Position numbers and translations under genes: made by a program
Shown: positions 34,652 through 44,415 of the stretch, in pieces
Position numbering within the stretch: position 1 is the stretch's first letter
How the letters are laid out: every line of letters starts with the position of its first letter
Notes under the pieces: generated by a model
What the model was told of the DNA's origin: nothing
Database searches by the model: none
What the model saw: only the letters and a program-made list of their open reading frames with translations
Source of the DNA: Bacteroidota bacterium
GTDB taxonomy: Bacteria; Bacteroidota; Bacteroidia; Bacteroidales; FEN-979
Assembly (NCBI GenBank): GCA_026391835.1
Contig: JAPLDF010000015.1
Location: forward strand, 1 to 64,000
Reading direction: 5' to 3'
Length of the DNA stretch: 64,000 nucleotides

Positions 34652-37600
34652 TTAAAAATCGAGACTGAGTGAAAAATAGAAAACCGGCTTCAGCACGCGT
34701 CCGTCCTCGACACCCCAGGCAAGGTCGCCGCGCAGAAAATAACCGAACAACCTGGTGCGTGCTCCAAAACCAAACCCCTCAACAACCGGGTCTTTTTGCA
34801 TTTCGACCCTGACAAACAACGGCTTGGTGAAGATATACCTCGTAAACAACTGGTTATCCGACGACCAGGGGGAGGAGCCTGTCCAGGCAGTACCCACATC
34901 TCCGAAAGCAATGATCTGGAAATTGTTGATAAAATCGGACCGGATCGGGCGGTTAAACAGGTAACGAAACACAGGCCACCTCAACTCGGTATTGTAGACG
35001 AAGAAACTATTCCCGTTCCTGATATTCTGTTCAAAGCCACGCATGTTTGTCGCCAGTGTTTGAAATGCATAGTTCTGGTCGAATGCCACCGGCGTGTTTG
35101 TGTTGTACGTCGGGAACAGCCAGTTATCAACGCCCCCCATGTAATACAGGAGTTTGTTGCTGCCGAAGGAGGTGCTTGCTGCAAACCGGTTTGCCCAGAT
35201 CAGCGTGCGGTGAACCCGCTGGTAATTGCGGATATCCATTCCAAGAACAATCAGGTTGTTCCCTTTCTTATTCACCAGCTGGTAATATTCCCCGAACAAC
35301 TTGTAGCGTGTTCCCTGGTAAAGGTTGAGCCCGAGGCTTCGGGTATTGTCATAGGTGAGTTCGGCTTTGATGCTTCCCCACACATCATGAATATCGGGTT
35401 GTTTCAGGTTCACCTGGTCGGTCGACAGGTACACTGCCCGGTCGTAACGCAACGCAGTTGTTCCTTTTAAATTCAGCACCGGGGTAAACGGGTAGGTTGC
35501 CACGTAGTACAGTTCATGAACCCTGTGCCTGACGATTGAATAGTAGCCGGCCTCTTCAACAGCCTTTCGGTGAAAAACGATCTGGTGGTCGAGGCGATGC
35601 TTGTAGTTGCCGTAGCTGAAAAGATACTCGTTGTTGATAAGGCTTACATTCAGCCTTACGCCTCCGCTGATGCGAAAGTCCTCCATGAGATCGGTAACCC
35701 CGACCATAAACAGGGCGTTCAGCCCCGGGTTGATGAACTCAGGCGCCTGGCTGCCGGTAAAGGGCTGATAGGCAAAATTCAGATAGGTGAAATCGATCTG
35801 GGTCACCATCTGGTCAATGTAATATTCCACATTGTAATTGAGCTGCTTTGCATTTTTATATTTGTCCGCCGTATCTTTCCCGCTTGCCGCCTGCGAATAA
35901 TCCTTCTTCTGGAATGTCTTGTAAAGACTCCACCACCTGTTGAGCGAGGTATCTCCGGCTGCCGGTTTTTGCTTTCCTGCAAGGGCTTTCCCGGCCTTTG
36001 TGGTATCGATCTTTGACAGGATCTGTTTGACAACTTCACTTTGCCTGACCACGCTGAAATGCTTTTTCTCCTGGGTTTTAAAGGGTTCGGCAACGCGGAG
36101 CAGGCTGTCGGTTTTCAGAGGGGTGACCTGCGATTGTGCGGTTTTTGCTTTCAGGTCCTTGAAATAGGATGGCTGAACTTCAACTTTCGAGAGGTACTTT
36201 GGCAGGATCAGGTCGGAGGTGTACATTTTAAAGTTGCGCTTCTGGAAAATGATCTCACCTATTTTCGCACCCCCGGGTGAAACATCCTGTTCGAGGATGT
36301 TGCGTGAATAATTGGTGATCGGGAACGTGGTGGTAAAATACCGGTAATGTGCCGTGGTATCGATAAACGCAATGGTGCTGTCGTACCTTGCAAGGTAGCG
36401 GTTCACGATGCCGTTCTGATCGCTCAGGTAGCAAAAGTAGTTGTCGGCATACGGCTGCGGTTGCGACTCATGCGCATCGGGTGTTTGCGTAAGGCGCTGG
36501 AGAACATTGCGTTTAGTCGAATAGTTGTATAGAAAAAGGTCGTTGAAATAATGAATGTTTTCAATCTTCACCTGCTCATCAAACCGGATGGTATCGCTTA
36601 CGCGGTTGGAAGAAAAGATGATGCCCGCGGAATGGTTGATAAACCTGGGATTCAGGTCATCGTACCTGTCTTTGGTGAGCTGTTCGTGCGAACCGGAGGC
36701 AATGTTGAACACGAAAATGTCAGACTGCCCCTTTTGCACCGCTGAAAAAACCAGCAGGTTCCCATCGTCGGAATAAGACATATCCAGCACCTTCTGAAAA
36801 TTAACCAGCAGCTGGTGTTCATACTTTTTATCCTCAAGGTTATAGAAATAGAGCCAGATTCCCCCTTTTCGTTCCACGAGGAATGCGAGAATCCTGCCGC
36901 TGGGATGCCAGGCGATGAGCGGATAGGAATAATCGGGGCGGTCGGCCAGGCGGAATCCTCCGCGGTAGACCCGTTTTATTTTCCCCGTTTCGGTATGCTT
37001 GATAAATACTTTGTAAATGCCAAGCTGGTGCGAGGCATAGGCCACAGAGGCACCATCGGGCGAAATTTTAAGGGATTGGTAGATCCGGTCGGGCTTATTC
37101 CGTTTGTTAACAATTACACCCGCCGGCAGCATCCTGCCCGACTCCTGGGCGCTGTAGACTTCTTTATAAAAGGCAAGCCATTCCTGGATAACCGTGTTGA
37201 AACTGACGCCTACCACATACTGGAACCCCCGTTCCACGTTCCGGCTGAGGCGGGCCATGTAAACGATGTTCGGGATGGATGAGGAACCATACTTCATGGC
37301 AATGTAATTCCACAACGAGTGGCCGGCATAGGTAGCCTCTTCACCGGTGAGGCCATTGAACTTCTCGTACTTTTTGTTCAAAATGGCGTCTCTCACATGG
37401 TTCTCGATTTCAGCATCCCATTTGTGCGAGATAAATGAGATCAGTCCGTTCATGTACCATTCGGGAACCGTAAACAAGGTGTTGTTCTTGATCTGTGCCC
37501 CTATCCCTGTGCCATAAATCATGTTATTCAGGATGACCTGCGCAATGCCGGCCCTGATCTGCTGGTCGAAATGCTCATAGCTCCCGTCGAAAAACAGCAG

Positions 37601-38017
37601 CACCCTTCCCCCGATGATCCGTGTAACCCCTCCGGTGTTGTAATAGTCCCAATCGCCAAAAAGCCCGATATTGCTTTGCTTCAGATCGGAAAGGGTGTTG
37701 AAGATAATGAATTGCACCTTTTCCTCCAGGTTCGACTGCAGGTCGAGTTCAATCTCCTTGATGTGTTTGTCGGCATACCCGGCAGTATATTGCGCAAGCT
37801 CCTTTCCGTTCATGTAAAAGTAGGTGTCAAATTTATCGAACCTGAAATTCTGCCAGAGGAAATTGGAATACTGGACCCTGCTTTTGCCAAAAGTAAGCTG
37901 CGAGCCATTGTAAAACTGTGCCCCGGCCGGGACCGAAAAAATCTGCACCAAACCCAGAATGATCCACGCTGTCGTCCAGATTTTAAAACCTCGGTTCACG
38001 CATGTATCCTTCGCCAT
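34652..38017 (-). CDS. Large outer-membrane protein: peptidase-like, beta-propeller and BamA-like barrel
   Basis: 1121 residues with a signal peptide (cleavage after SVPAGAQ). Parts in order: an N-terminal domain resembling the peptidase MA family (about 40-300; EHFDQQIRAGIAQVIL and VPEWYMNGLISFISH, but no HExxH zinc motif, so probably inactive), a PD40/TolB-like beta-propeller (about 310-560; GASVAYASHQLGIYKVF, LLVFSAVQKGQSDIFVF), a charged linker (about 590-720), and a C-terminal 16-strand-type barrel (about 740-1121) ending in an aromatic strand (PVFYFSLSLDF) as BAM substrates do. Likely a surface or envelope assembly factor; function unknown. Confidence 0.8.
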   Translation of the reverse strand: MAKDTCVNRGFKIWTTAWIILGLVQIFSVPAGAQFYNGSQLTFGKSRVQYSNFLWQNFRFDKFDTYFYMNGKELAQYTAGYADKHIKEIELDLQSNLEEKVQFIIFNTLSDLKQSNIGLFGDWDYYNTGGVTRIIGGRVLLFFDGSYEHFDQQIRAGIAQVILNNMIYGTGIGAQIKNNTLFTVPEWYMNGLISFISHKWDAEIENHVRDAILNKKYEKFNGLTGEEATYAGHSLWNYIAMKYGSSSIPNIVYMARLSRNVERGFQYVVGVSFNTVIQEWLAFYKEVYSAQESGRMLPAGVIVNKRNKPDRIYQSLKISPDGASVAYASHQLGIYKVFIKHTETGKIKRVYRGGFRLADRPDYSYPLIAWHPSGRILAFLVERKGGIWLYFYNLEDKKYEHQLLVNFQKVLDMSYSDDGNLLVFSAVQKGQSDIFVFNIASGSHEQLTKDRYDDLNPRFINHSAGIIFSSNRVSDTIRFDEQVKIENIHYFNDLFLYNYSTKRNVLQRLTQTPDAHESQPQPYADNYFCYLSDQNGIVNRYLARYDSTIAFIDTTAHYRYFTTTFPITNYSRNILEQDVSPGGAKIGEIIFQKRNFKMYTSDLILPKYLSKVEVQPSYFKDLKAKTAQSQVTPLKTDSLLRVAEPFKTQEKKHFSVVRQSEVVKQILSKIDTTKAGKALAGKQKPAAGDTSLNRWWSLYKTFQKKDYSQAASGKDTADKYKNAKQLNYNVEYYIDQMVTQIDFTYLNFAYQPFTGSQAPEFINPGLNALFMVGVTDLMEDFRISGGVRLNVSLINNEYLFSYGNYKHRLDHQIVFHRKAVEEAGYYSIVRHRVHELYYVATYPFTPVLNLKGTTALRYDRAVYLSTDQVNLKQPDIHDVWGSIKAELTYDNTRSLGLNLYQGTRYKLFGEYYQLVNKKGNNLIVLGMDIRNYQRVHRTLIWANRFAASTSFGSNKLLYYMGGVDNWLFPTYNTNTPVAFDQNYAFQTLATNMRGFEQNIRNGNSFFVYNTELRWPVFRYLFNRPIRSDFINNFQIIAFGDVGTAWTGSSPWSSDNQLFTRYIFTKPLFVRVEMQKDPVVEGFGFGARTRLFGYFLRGDLAWGVEDGRVLKPVFYFSLSLDF

Positions 38018-38131
38018 ATCCAGTTATACAAGGGAATTAAATGGAGGTGCTAAAGTACGGTTTTTTTCAATGTACCGGTCATATGGCTGCATTTTCGTAC
38101 CTTTGCAGCACTCGTTTAACACTTGATTCTG

Positions 38132-38770
38132 ATGATAAAAATTAAAAATTTTGTATTCAATACCTTCATGGTCAACTCCTATATTTTATACGATGAAACC
38201 GGGGAGTGCATCATCATCGATGCGGCATGTTATGAACCAGGCGAAGAGCAGGAGGTGACAGGTTTTATTGCCGGCAACAAGCTGCATCTTGTGAGGAACC
38301 TCAATACACATTGCCATATCGACCACGTTCTGGGAAATAATTTCATCGCGCAGACATATAAGATCTTTCCCGAATACCATGAAAATTCCCTGATGTTTTT
38401 CCATACCCTGAAGGAGATCGGATCTTCGTTCGGCTATGCTGTTGACAAAGTTCCGGAACCAACGCGTTTTCTCATTGATGGTGAGACTATCCTCTGGGGA
38501 AATTCATCTCTTAAGGTGTTATATACTCCCGGGCATGCCGAAGGAAGCGTCTGTCTGTATAATGAAGACCGGGGATTTGTCATCACCGGCGATGTCCTTT
38601 TCAAGGATACCATCGGCCGAACCGACCTGCCTTCCGGCAATTTTGACCAGCTGATGAACAGCATCAGGACCAGGCTCTTTACCCTGCCCCCCGAAACCAT
38701 CGTTTACCCGGGACACGGACCGGTGACTTCGATCGGGTATGAGATGGAGAATAACCCGTTCATAAGGTAA
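38132..38770 (+). CDS. Metallo-beta-lactamase-fold hydrolase (glyoxalase II-like)
   Basis: 212 residues from the ATG at 38132 (a TTG at 38123 is less likely). Metal motif NTHCHIDHVLGN (HxHxDH), a second His/Asp set (YTPGHAEGSVCLY, VITGDVLFKDTIGRTD) and YPGHGPVTS near the C-terminus. Similar enzymes hydrolyse thioesters such as S-lactoylglutathione; the substrate here is not known. TACCTTTG at 38098-38105 could be the -7 element of its promoter. Confidence 0.9.
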   Translation: MIKIKNFVFNTFMVNSYILYDETGECIIIDAACYEPGEEQEVTGFIAGNKLHLVRNLNTHCHIDHVLGNNFIAQTYKIFPEYHENSLMFFHTLKEIGSSFGYAVDKVPEPTRFLIDGETILWGNSSLKVLYTPGHAEGSVCLYNEDRGFVITGDVLFKDTIGRTDLPSGNFDQLMNSIRTRLFTLPPETIVYPGHGPVTSIGYEMENNPFIR

Positions 38771-38789
38771 CCCGTGAAAGGACAAAAGC

Positions 38790-39791
38790 GTGAAACATCT
38801 CGATAAAATACTGGTTATCAGGTTTAGTTCCATTGGGGATATCGTGCTCACCAGTGCGGTGGTGCGGTGTCTGAAGGAACAGTTGCGGGATGCGGAGATT
38901 CACTTTCTGACCAAAGCACAGCATGAGCCAATCCTGAAGGGGAACCCCTATATCGATAAAATCTGGCTGTACGATCACAATTTCAGGGAGTTGATCCCGC
39001 AACTGAAGTCGCAGGGTTTTAATTTCATTGTTGACCTGCACGGGAATTACCGTTCGGCATTTGTAAAAAGCCAGCTCGGAACTGACTCCGCGACATTCCC
39101 GAAACTGAACCTTCAAAAATGGCTGACTGTCCATTTTAAAATGAGCGTGCTGCCCGATATTCATATTGTCGACCGGTACTTCAGGGCCGCAGCGGCGCTT
39201 GGGATAAAAAACGACGGCCGGGGCCTCGATTATTTCATTCCCCCCGAAGATGAAGTTGCACTGGCAAGTCTGCCGGAAAGCCTACGGCAGGGATTCATCG
39301 CCATCGTTACCGGTGGAAAACACAACACCAAGATTTTTCCGCCCGAAAAGGTTGCCGAAGTGTGTAAAAAACTTTCCCGGCCCGTGATCCTGCTGGGCGG
39401 GAAGGAGGACCAGGAACGCGGTGAACAGGTTGTTGCACTGGCAGGGCTCATGGTTTACAACGGGTGCGGACTTTACAACATCAGCCAGTCGGCATCGCTG
39501 ATCAGGCAGGCCAGGTCTGTCATGACAAACGACACCGGGCTGATGCACATTGCCGCGGCATTTAAGAAACCCATTGTTTCGGTGTGGGGCAATACCATTC
39601 CCGGGTTTGGGATGTATCCCTACCTGCCCGATAAATTCAGGACACTGTCGATGATCTCCGGGGTTGCCGGCTTATCCTGCCGTCCATGCAGCAAAATCGG
39701 GTTCAGCAAGTGCCCCAAAAAACATTTCAACTGCATGAACCTCATTGAAACCGATCCCATTGTAACATTCCTCTTGCAGGAAACCCATTAA
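38790..39791 (+). CDS. Glycosyltransferase family 9 (heptosyltransferase-like)
   Basis: 333 residues. N-terminal KILVIRFSSIGDIVLTSAVV and the C-terminal GT9 segment VMTNDTGLMHIAAAFKKPIVSVWGNT are typical of ADP-heptose:LPS heptosyltransferases, which add core sugars to lipid A at the inner face of the cytoplasmic membrane. Cys residues cluster near the C-terminus (CRPCSKIGFSKCPKKHFNCM), a feature of the Bacteroidota branch. It starts 19 bp after the MBL-fold hydrolase stop. Confidence 0.92.
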   Translation: MKHLDKILVIRFSSIGDIVLTSAVVRCLKEQLRDAEIHFLTKAQHEPILKGNPYIDKIWLYDHNFRELIPQLKSQGFNFIVDLHGNYRSAFVKSQLGTDSATFPKLNLQKWLTVHFKMSVLPDIHIVDRYFRAAAALGIKNDGRGLDYFIPPEDEVALASLPESLRQGFIAIVTGGKHNTKIFPPEKVAEVCKKLSRPVILLGGKEDQERGEQVVALAGLMVYNGCGLYNISQSASLIRQARSVMTNDTGLMHIAAAFKKPIVSVWGNTIPGFGMYPYLPDKFRTLSMISGVAGLSCRPCSKIGFSKCPKKHFNCMNLIETDPIVTFLLQETH

Positions 39792-39878
39792 TAGTTGATA
39801 TGATGGCTCCCTCCTGCTTCGTTATTCATTATTCGTTATTCATTATTCGTCATTCAATTTTCGTTATTCAATATTCCA

Positions 39879-40655
39879 ATGACCTTCACCGACTCCCACA
39901 CCCACCTCTACGCAAACGAGTTTGACAACGACCGCGATGCGATGATGCTCCGGGCCCGGCAGCACCAGGTGTCGCACCTGTTTTTGCCAGCAATCGACTC
40001 GGAGTACCACGAAAGGATGCTGCAGGTTGCCCGGGAATATGCCGGCGTATGTTACCCGATGATGGGGCTGCACCCTACCTCGGTAAAGGAAAATTACCTG
40101 GAGGAGCTGGCTGTCGTTTCAGCATACCTGGCAAACCCGGAAATGAAGTTTTATGCCATCGGCGAAGTCGGCATCGATCTGTACTGGGACAAGACCTTTG
40201 AAGCAGAACAGCGCACTGCTTTCAGCCGCCAGCTTGATCTTGCCGTAAAATATGACCTTCCGGTGGTGATCCATACCCGGAACTCAATGGACATGGCACT
40301 CGAGATGGTCGGTGAGCGGCATGACCCCAAACTCAGGGGAGTGTTCCATTGTTTCAGCGGCAATGCCGCACAGGCAGCAAGGGCCGTCGGGATGGGTTTC
40401 ATGCTCGGCATCGGCGGAGTGGTCACTTATAAAAATTCCGGACTGCAAACCGTGGTCGAACATACCGCCCTGGAACACCTGCTGCTCGAAACCGATGCCC
40501 CCTGGCTGCCGCCGGTTCCGCATCGCGGCCAGCGCAATGAGCCGGCCTATATCCCGTTGATTGCGCAAAAAATCGCTGAGTTAAAAGGCGTATCTTTGGA
40601 AAACGTTGCGGAAATTACCACGGCCAATGCGCTGAGGTTGTTTCGCATTGGATGA
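39879..40655 (+). CDS. TatD-family DNase/hydrolase
   Basis: 258 residues. Two-metal TIM-barrel hydrolase: DSHTHLYANEFD (metal His pair), MMGLHPTSV, AIGEVGIDLYWDK (metal Glu), VIHTRN, FHCFSG and ETDAPWLPP (metal Asp). TatD proteins are 3'-5' exonucleases on single-stranded DNA involved in DNA repair and stress. The upstream gap (39792-39878) is filled by degenerate CGTTATTCATT words. Confidence 0.92.
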   Translation: MTFTDSHTHLYANEFDNDRDAMMLRARQHQVSHLFLPAIDSEYHERMLQVAREYAGVCYPMMGLHPTSVKENYLEELAVVSAYLANPEMKFYAIGEVGIDLYWDKTFEAEQRTAFSRQLDLAVKYDLPVVIHTRNSMDMALEMVGERHDPKLRGVFHCFSGNAAQAARAVGMGFMLGIGGVVTYKNSGLQTVVEHTALEHLLLETDAPWLPPVPHRGQRNEPAYIPLIAQKIAELKGVSLENVAEITTANALRLFRIG

Positions 40656-40771
40656 ACAGGCGGACAGGCGGACGGGCGGACAGGCGGACAGGCGGACAGG
40701 CGGACAGGCGGACAGGCGGACGGGCGGACGGCTCTGCACTTAACACTTAATCACTTAACACTTAACACTTT
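40656..40771. repeat. Tandem GGCGGACA octamers followed by CACTTAA repeats
   Basis: About nine to ten copies of GGCGGACA (some GGCGGACG) from 40656 to 40731, beginning within 3 bp of the tatD stop, followed by four or five copies of a CACTTAA word (40738-40771) that run up to the start of the asparaginase gene. Confidence 0.95.
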
Positions 40772-40778
40772 TTGTTTT

Positions 40779-41807
40779 ATGATCGGAAAAACAAGCATCC
40801 TTGTAATTTATACCGGCGGGACCATCGGCATGGTCCAGGATCCGAAAACGATGACATTGCGGCCGCTGACATTTGACATTTTGTACAAATACCTCCCGGT
40901 TCTCGAAAATTTCAACTGCAACATCGATTTTTACACCTTTGAACCGCTGCTCGATTCATCGAACATGAACCCGGAATTCTGGATCCATCTCGCCAGCGTG
41001 ATCGAAGAAAAATACGAGGATTACGACGGGTTTGTCGTGCTCCATGGCTCCGACACCATGGCCTATACCGCTTCGGCGTTGAGTTTCATGCTCGAAAACC
41101 TGAACAAGCCGGTCATTTTTACCGGCTCGCAGCTCCCCATCGGCATGGTGCGCACCGACGGCCGTGAAAATTTCATCAATTCGGTCGAGATTGCTGCGGC
41201 GAAAGATGTCGACACCCCGGTGGTGCCCGAAGTGGCCATCTGTTTTGAAAATAAGCTCTACCGCGCCAACCGCACATCAAAGCTCAATGCCGAAAATTTC
41301 AAGGCCTTTGTTTCCGGGAATTACCCGCTGCTGGGCGAAGTGGGCGTTCACATCAAATACCATCACAACCTCATCATGAAACCCAACTTTAAAAAACTCC
41401 GGGTTTTAAAGGAGCTGGATGAGAACATCGCGATCCTGAAATTATTTCCCGGCATCTCTCCCAACGTGGTGGAGGCCATCCTGAACACAAAAGGCCTCAG
41501 GGCGGTGATCCTGGAGACCTTCGGCGCCGGGAATGCACCCACGGTTCAATGGTTCCTCGACCAGCTGCAGGATGCCAATGCCCGCGGCATCGTGGTCTTC
41601 AATGTGACCCAGTGCAAGGGAGGTGCCGTGGATATGGGAAAATATGAGACCAGTGCCGGGCTTGGAAAGATCGGGGTGATCGGGGGATACGACATCACCA
41701 CCGAATCGGCCGTTACCAAGCTGATGTACCTGCTCGGCTGCGGCTATTCGACCGAAAGCGTGAAACAATTACTGCAAACTTCACTTCGCGGTGAAATGAC
41801 CGTTTGA
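40779..41807 (+). CDS. ansA: Type I L-asparaginase
   Basis: 342 residues, no signal peptide, so cytoplasmic type I. It hydrolyses asparagine to aspartate and ammonia. Catalytic segments: IYTGGTIGMVQD (nucleophile Thr) and VLHGSDTMAYTASALSF (second Thr-Asp-Lys set with conserved HGxDT), plus FTGSQLPIGMVRTDGRENF and the GKGAVDMGKYETSAG C-terminal part. Ribosome-site sequence is weak, as usual in this phylum. Confidence 0.95.
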   Translation: MIGKTSILVIYTGGTIGMVQDPKTMTLRPLTFDILYKYLPVLENFNCNIDFYTFEPLLDSSNMNPEFWIHLASVIEEKYEDYDGFVVLHGSDTMAYTASALSFMLENLNKPVIFTGSQLPIGMVRTDGRENFINSVEIAAAKDVDTPVVPEVAICFENKLYRANRTSKLNAENFKAFVSGNYPLLGEVGVHIKYHHNLIMKPNFKKLRVLKELDENIAILKLFPGISPNVVEAILNTKGLRAVILETFGAGNAPTVQWFLDQLQDANARGIVVFNVTQCKGGAVDMGKYETSAGLGKIGVIGGYDITTESAVTKLMYLLGCGYSTESVKQLLQTSLRGEMTV

Positions 41808-41832
41808 GGAATCAATAATTTTAATACCTTTG
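41803..41832 (+). promoter_or_regulatory. Bacteroidota-type promoter for tRNA-Ser
   Basis: TTTG at 41803-41806, 18 bp spacer, TACCTTTG at 41825-41832, close to the consensus TTTG-19-TAnnTTTG. The tRNA begins 13 bp downstream. The -33 element overlaps the last codons of ansA. Confidence 0.75.
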
Positions 41833-41845
41833 CAATCCAATTCCC

Positions 41846-41933
41846 GGAGAGGTGTCCGAGTGGTCGAAGGAGCACGCCTGGAAAGTGTGTGTACGCCAAA
41901 AGTGTACCCTGGGTTCGAATCCCAGTCTCTCCG
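41846..41933 (+). tRNA. tRNA-Ser (anticodon GGA)
   Basis: 88 nt, type II tRNA with a long variable arm. Acceptor GGAGAGG pairs with TCTCTCC; anticodon loop CTGGAAA gives GGA (reads UCC/UCU); T-arm CTGGG-TTCGAAT-CCCAG. No CCA encoded. Closely similar to other bacterial tRNA-Ser(GGA). Confidence 0.96.
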
Positions 41934-41941
41934 CAAAATAG

Positions 41942-41987
41942 AAAAAGATTAGGCTGTAAATCGTTGATTTACAGCCTAATCTTTTTT
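41942..41987. terminator. Strong intrinsic terminator after tRNA-Ser
   Basis: A 21-bp perfect stem, with arms at 41942-41962 and 41966-41986, a short GTT loop and T-runs on the plus strand (41982-41987) as well as A-runs at the other end, so it could work in both directions. Confidence 0.95.
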
Positions 41988-42239
41988 AATACATGCAATT
42001 TTACACACACAATTTGTTGATTCCTTCAAGAATCGGGATTCTCTTGGAACCTTATCCATTACCGGAGTTGTCATTACTGGATAAACCATTCACTATTTAC
42101 CTTATTTTTACACATTCAGGTTGAATTTAATACACATAGCTTCGAAACAACCAAAATGTCGTGTTTAGAGAATCGCTGATGGGTATTACCGCAAAATAAT
42201 ATTATGAGACTAAAAACTTAAGTTTAACAGAAAAACCAA

Positions 42240-43034
42240 ATGAGAAAATCAAATGTTCTATTCATCCTCGCGTTGATAATGAGTTTCATCTTGATGCAAA
42301 CTGTGAATTGTCAGGAAACACCTGAATTACAAACTCCAATCCCCCCAGGGTGTGCGCGAATAATTTTCACGAGAATAGCTAATTTTGCGGGATCAGGCAT
42401 ACGGCAGACACTCATCGATCAGGGCACAGGAATACAATGCAACGCTGTTTTAGAACAACGCAAGTCATTCCCCCTGGAAAAATCAAATTTTGTGGCATCT
42501 TCCAATATATGCCTGGTATTAATGAAAGATTCAGCAATTACATTGATTAGAAATCATAAAACCACCCCATTGCAAATATTTTATGAAGACCGGGCAACTG
42601 CAATGTCCAGTATATCGACAACAAATGGTCCCTTTTCAATTGGTAAGGATAGCATTTTTAATTTGATAATTCCATCGAAACTAAATATTTATACCGTACA
42701 TGGGATTACTTCACTCGGTATCACATATTATCCGACAGAGGACGAGGTAAAAACAGATCTGAGGCTTGACAAGTTATTGGCAATGAAACAAAATGTTTAC
42801 ATTTTTCCTTGGGTTATTACTTCAGGTAAAATCGTGAGCTGGGATAGAACTCCAGGAACAATGAGGTTGATTCTCTCATCAGCAAAATCTTTGGTAGCTG
42901 AAACATTAAAAGGCGATCAGGTTTATGCTCCTTCTTGTAAAATTGAAGCAGGTAAAACTTATTGGATCAATTACTACTATTTAAAAAATAGATTTGAGAT
43001 TTTCGATAAAAAACCAGAGAATATGGAGAATTAG
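42240..43034 (+). CDS. Secreted protein of unknown function
   Basis: 264 residues with a signal peptide (MRKSNVLFILALIMSFILMQ; cleavage after VNCQ). The N-terminal mature part PPGCARIIFTRIANFAGSG is similar to DUF2846-type lipoproteins/secreted proteins in which PPGxARIYFYR is followed by a small beta domain, but only that stretch is convincing. The gene is AT-rich and stands alone between the tRNA-Ser terminator and a 480-bp empty gap. Confidence 0.65.
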   Translation: MRKSNVLFILALIMSFILMQTVNCQETPELQTPIPPGCARIIFTRIANFAGSGIRQTLIDQGTGIQCNAVLEQRKSFPLEKSNFVASSNICLVLMKDSAITLIRNHKTTPLQIFYEDRATAMSSISTTNGPFSIGKDSIFNLIIPSKLNIYTVHGITSLGITYYPTEDEVKTDLRLDKLLAMKQNVYIFPWVITSGKIVSWDRTPGTMRLILSSAKSLVAETLKGDQVYAPSCKIEAGKTYWINYYYLKNRFEIFDKKPENMEN

Positions 43035-43517
43035 ATTTACTGGAAAAGAAACAATCTGACCAATTCAATTTAAAGCTGAAACCGGGACAGGAATAATAAA
43101 AATAAAACCATAAATTGCGGCAGTACTTAATGGAAGTGAGGAACCACTCTATTTTAATTACGCCAAATCCCTTTTAAATATTATCCATTCACTTTTTCAT
43201 TAGGAGGCATCCTATTAAGTTTTGCACTTGCTTAATTAAATTGTATTTAATTAAAACCCGGTCAATGGTGCAGGGTTTTTATTAAACCACTGTTTTCCAA
43301 ACCTTCCTGGATATTTTTAACAGGAAGATTATATTTTTGTTGTGATTACAATAACTAATCACAATTTACCTTAGTTTTACAAATGATTCACCGCCGAATT
43401 AATCGCACATAAAATCAAAATAACCACACTGCTATGATTGCTAACTTGTGCGAGTGTTATTGGAACTTACAATAGACATGGCCATAACATTTATTCTTAA
43501 CTCTAAATTTTAAAAGC
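43035..43517. other. Non-coding gap, AT-rich
   Basis: I see no gene, RNA or long repeat here. The only structure noticed is short AT-rich inverted words near 43200-43290. Confidence 0.5.
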
Positions 43518-44222
43518 ATGAAAAAAAGAACAAACTTTTTTATTGGCTGTTTTTTACTTGTTTCTATGGGTATGGTTTTCTGTAGCAGCTGTAAAAAGAG
43601 TGACGACAGTAATAACAGCACTCCTCCTGCAACAACAGTTACTGATGTAGACGGCAACGTTTATCACACGGTAAAAATTGGCACTCAAACATGGATGCTT
43701 GAAAATTTAAAAACCACCAAGTACCGTAATGGTAATCCAATACCTAATGTAACTGATCCTGCCGGATGGTATAACCTTACCACCGGCGCTTACTGCAATT
43801 ATAATAATGATCAAAGCAATGCAACTACCTATGGCCGTTTATACAATTGGTATGCCGCAACAGACACGAGAAATATTTGCCCAACAGGTTGGCATATTCC
43901 AACTGATGCGGAATGGACAATTTTGACTGACTTTCTGGGTGGTGAAAGTGTTGCTGGGGGGAAAATGAAGGAGTCGGGTACTGCTCATTGGATATCACCC
44001 AACACAGGAGCTACCAATAGCAGTGGGTTTACTGCCCTGCCAGGTGGCTTCCGTACAGAATTGCACTTTGGTGGTATAGGTGACGATGTTGTTTTTCTTT
44101 CATCGACGATATATAGTACTGATACATTCTATAAAAGGCAAATCTATACCGATGAAAGTATGGTGAACCGTGATCTTGGTTATTTGACAAATGGAAATTC
44201 CGTGAGGTGCATAAAAGACTAA
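43518..44222 (+). CDS. FISUMP-domain lipoprotein
   Basis: 234 residues: lipobox CSSC near residue 24 after a hydrophobic leader, a short Ser/Asn/Thr/Pro-rich linker, then the Fibrobacter major paralogous (FISUMP) domain from about residue 45 (TVTDVDGNVYHTVKIGTQTWMLENL, RLYNWYAATDTRNICPTGWHIPTDAEW, NSVRCIKD end). The domain is a surface-type fold common in Bacteroidota and Fibrobacteres; its role is unknown. A second member lies at 47866-49167. Confidence 0.85.
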   Translation: MKKRTNFFIGCFLLVSMGMVFCSSCKKSDDSNNSTPPATTVTDVDGNVYHTVKIGTQTWMLENLKTTKYRNGNPIPNVTDPAGWYNLTTGAYCNYNNDQSNATTYGRLYNWYAATDTRNICPTGWHIPTDAEWTILTDFLGGESVAGGKMKESGTAHWISPNTGATNSSGFTALPGGFRTELHFGGIGDDVVFLSSTIYSTDTFYKRQIYTDESMVNRDLGYLTNGNSVRCIKD

Positions 44223-44415
44223 AAAAGTCTTAATATAAAGCAGCTGATGATTCACTATTAAGTGGTGAGTTCTGACTTACTTTGAAGGCATCCAATGATC
44301 ATAATTATATCTTTTGTGGCAAACAGAAAAAGGAATTTTAGGGATATTGAATTTCAGCAATAAAAGAGTAAACTGCCATTACCGTAATTATTTTTCTCAT
44401 TTAGCATTAAAATTT

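Noticed and set aside
41846-41933. tRNA-Ser as a second integration site
   Set aside because: The tRNA is followed at once by its own strong terminator and no recombinase or duplicated 3' segment is visible downstream.
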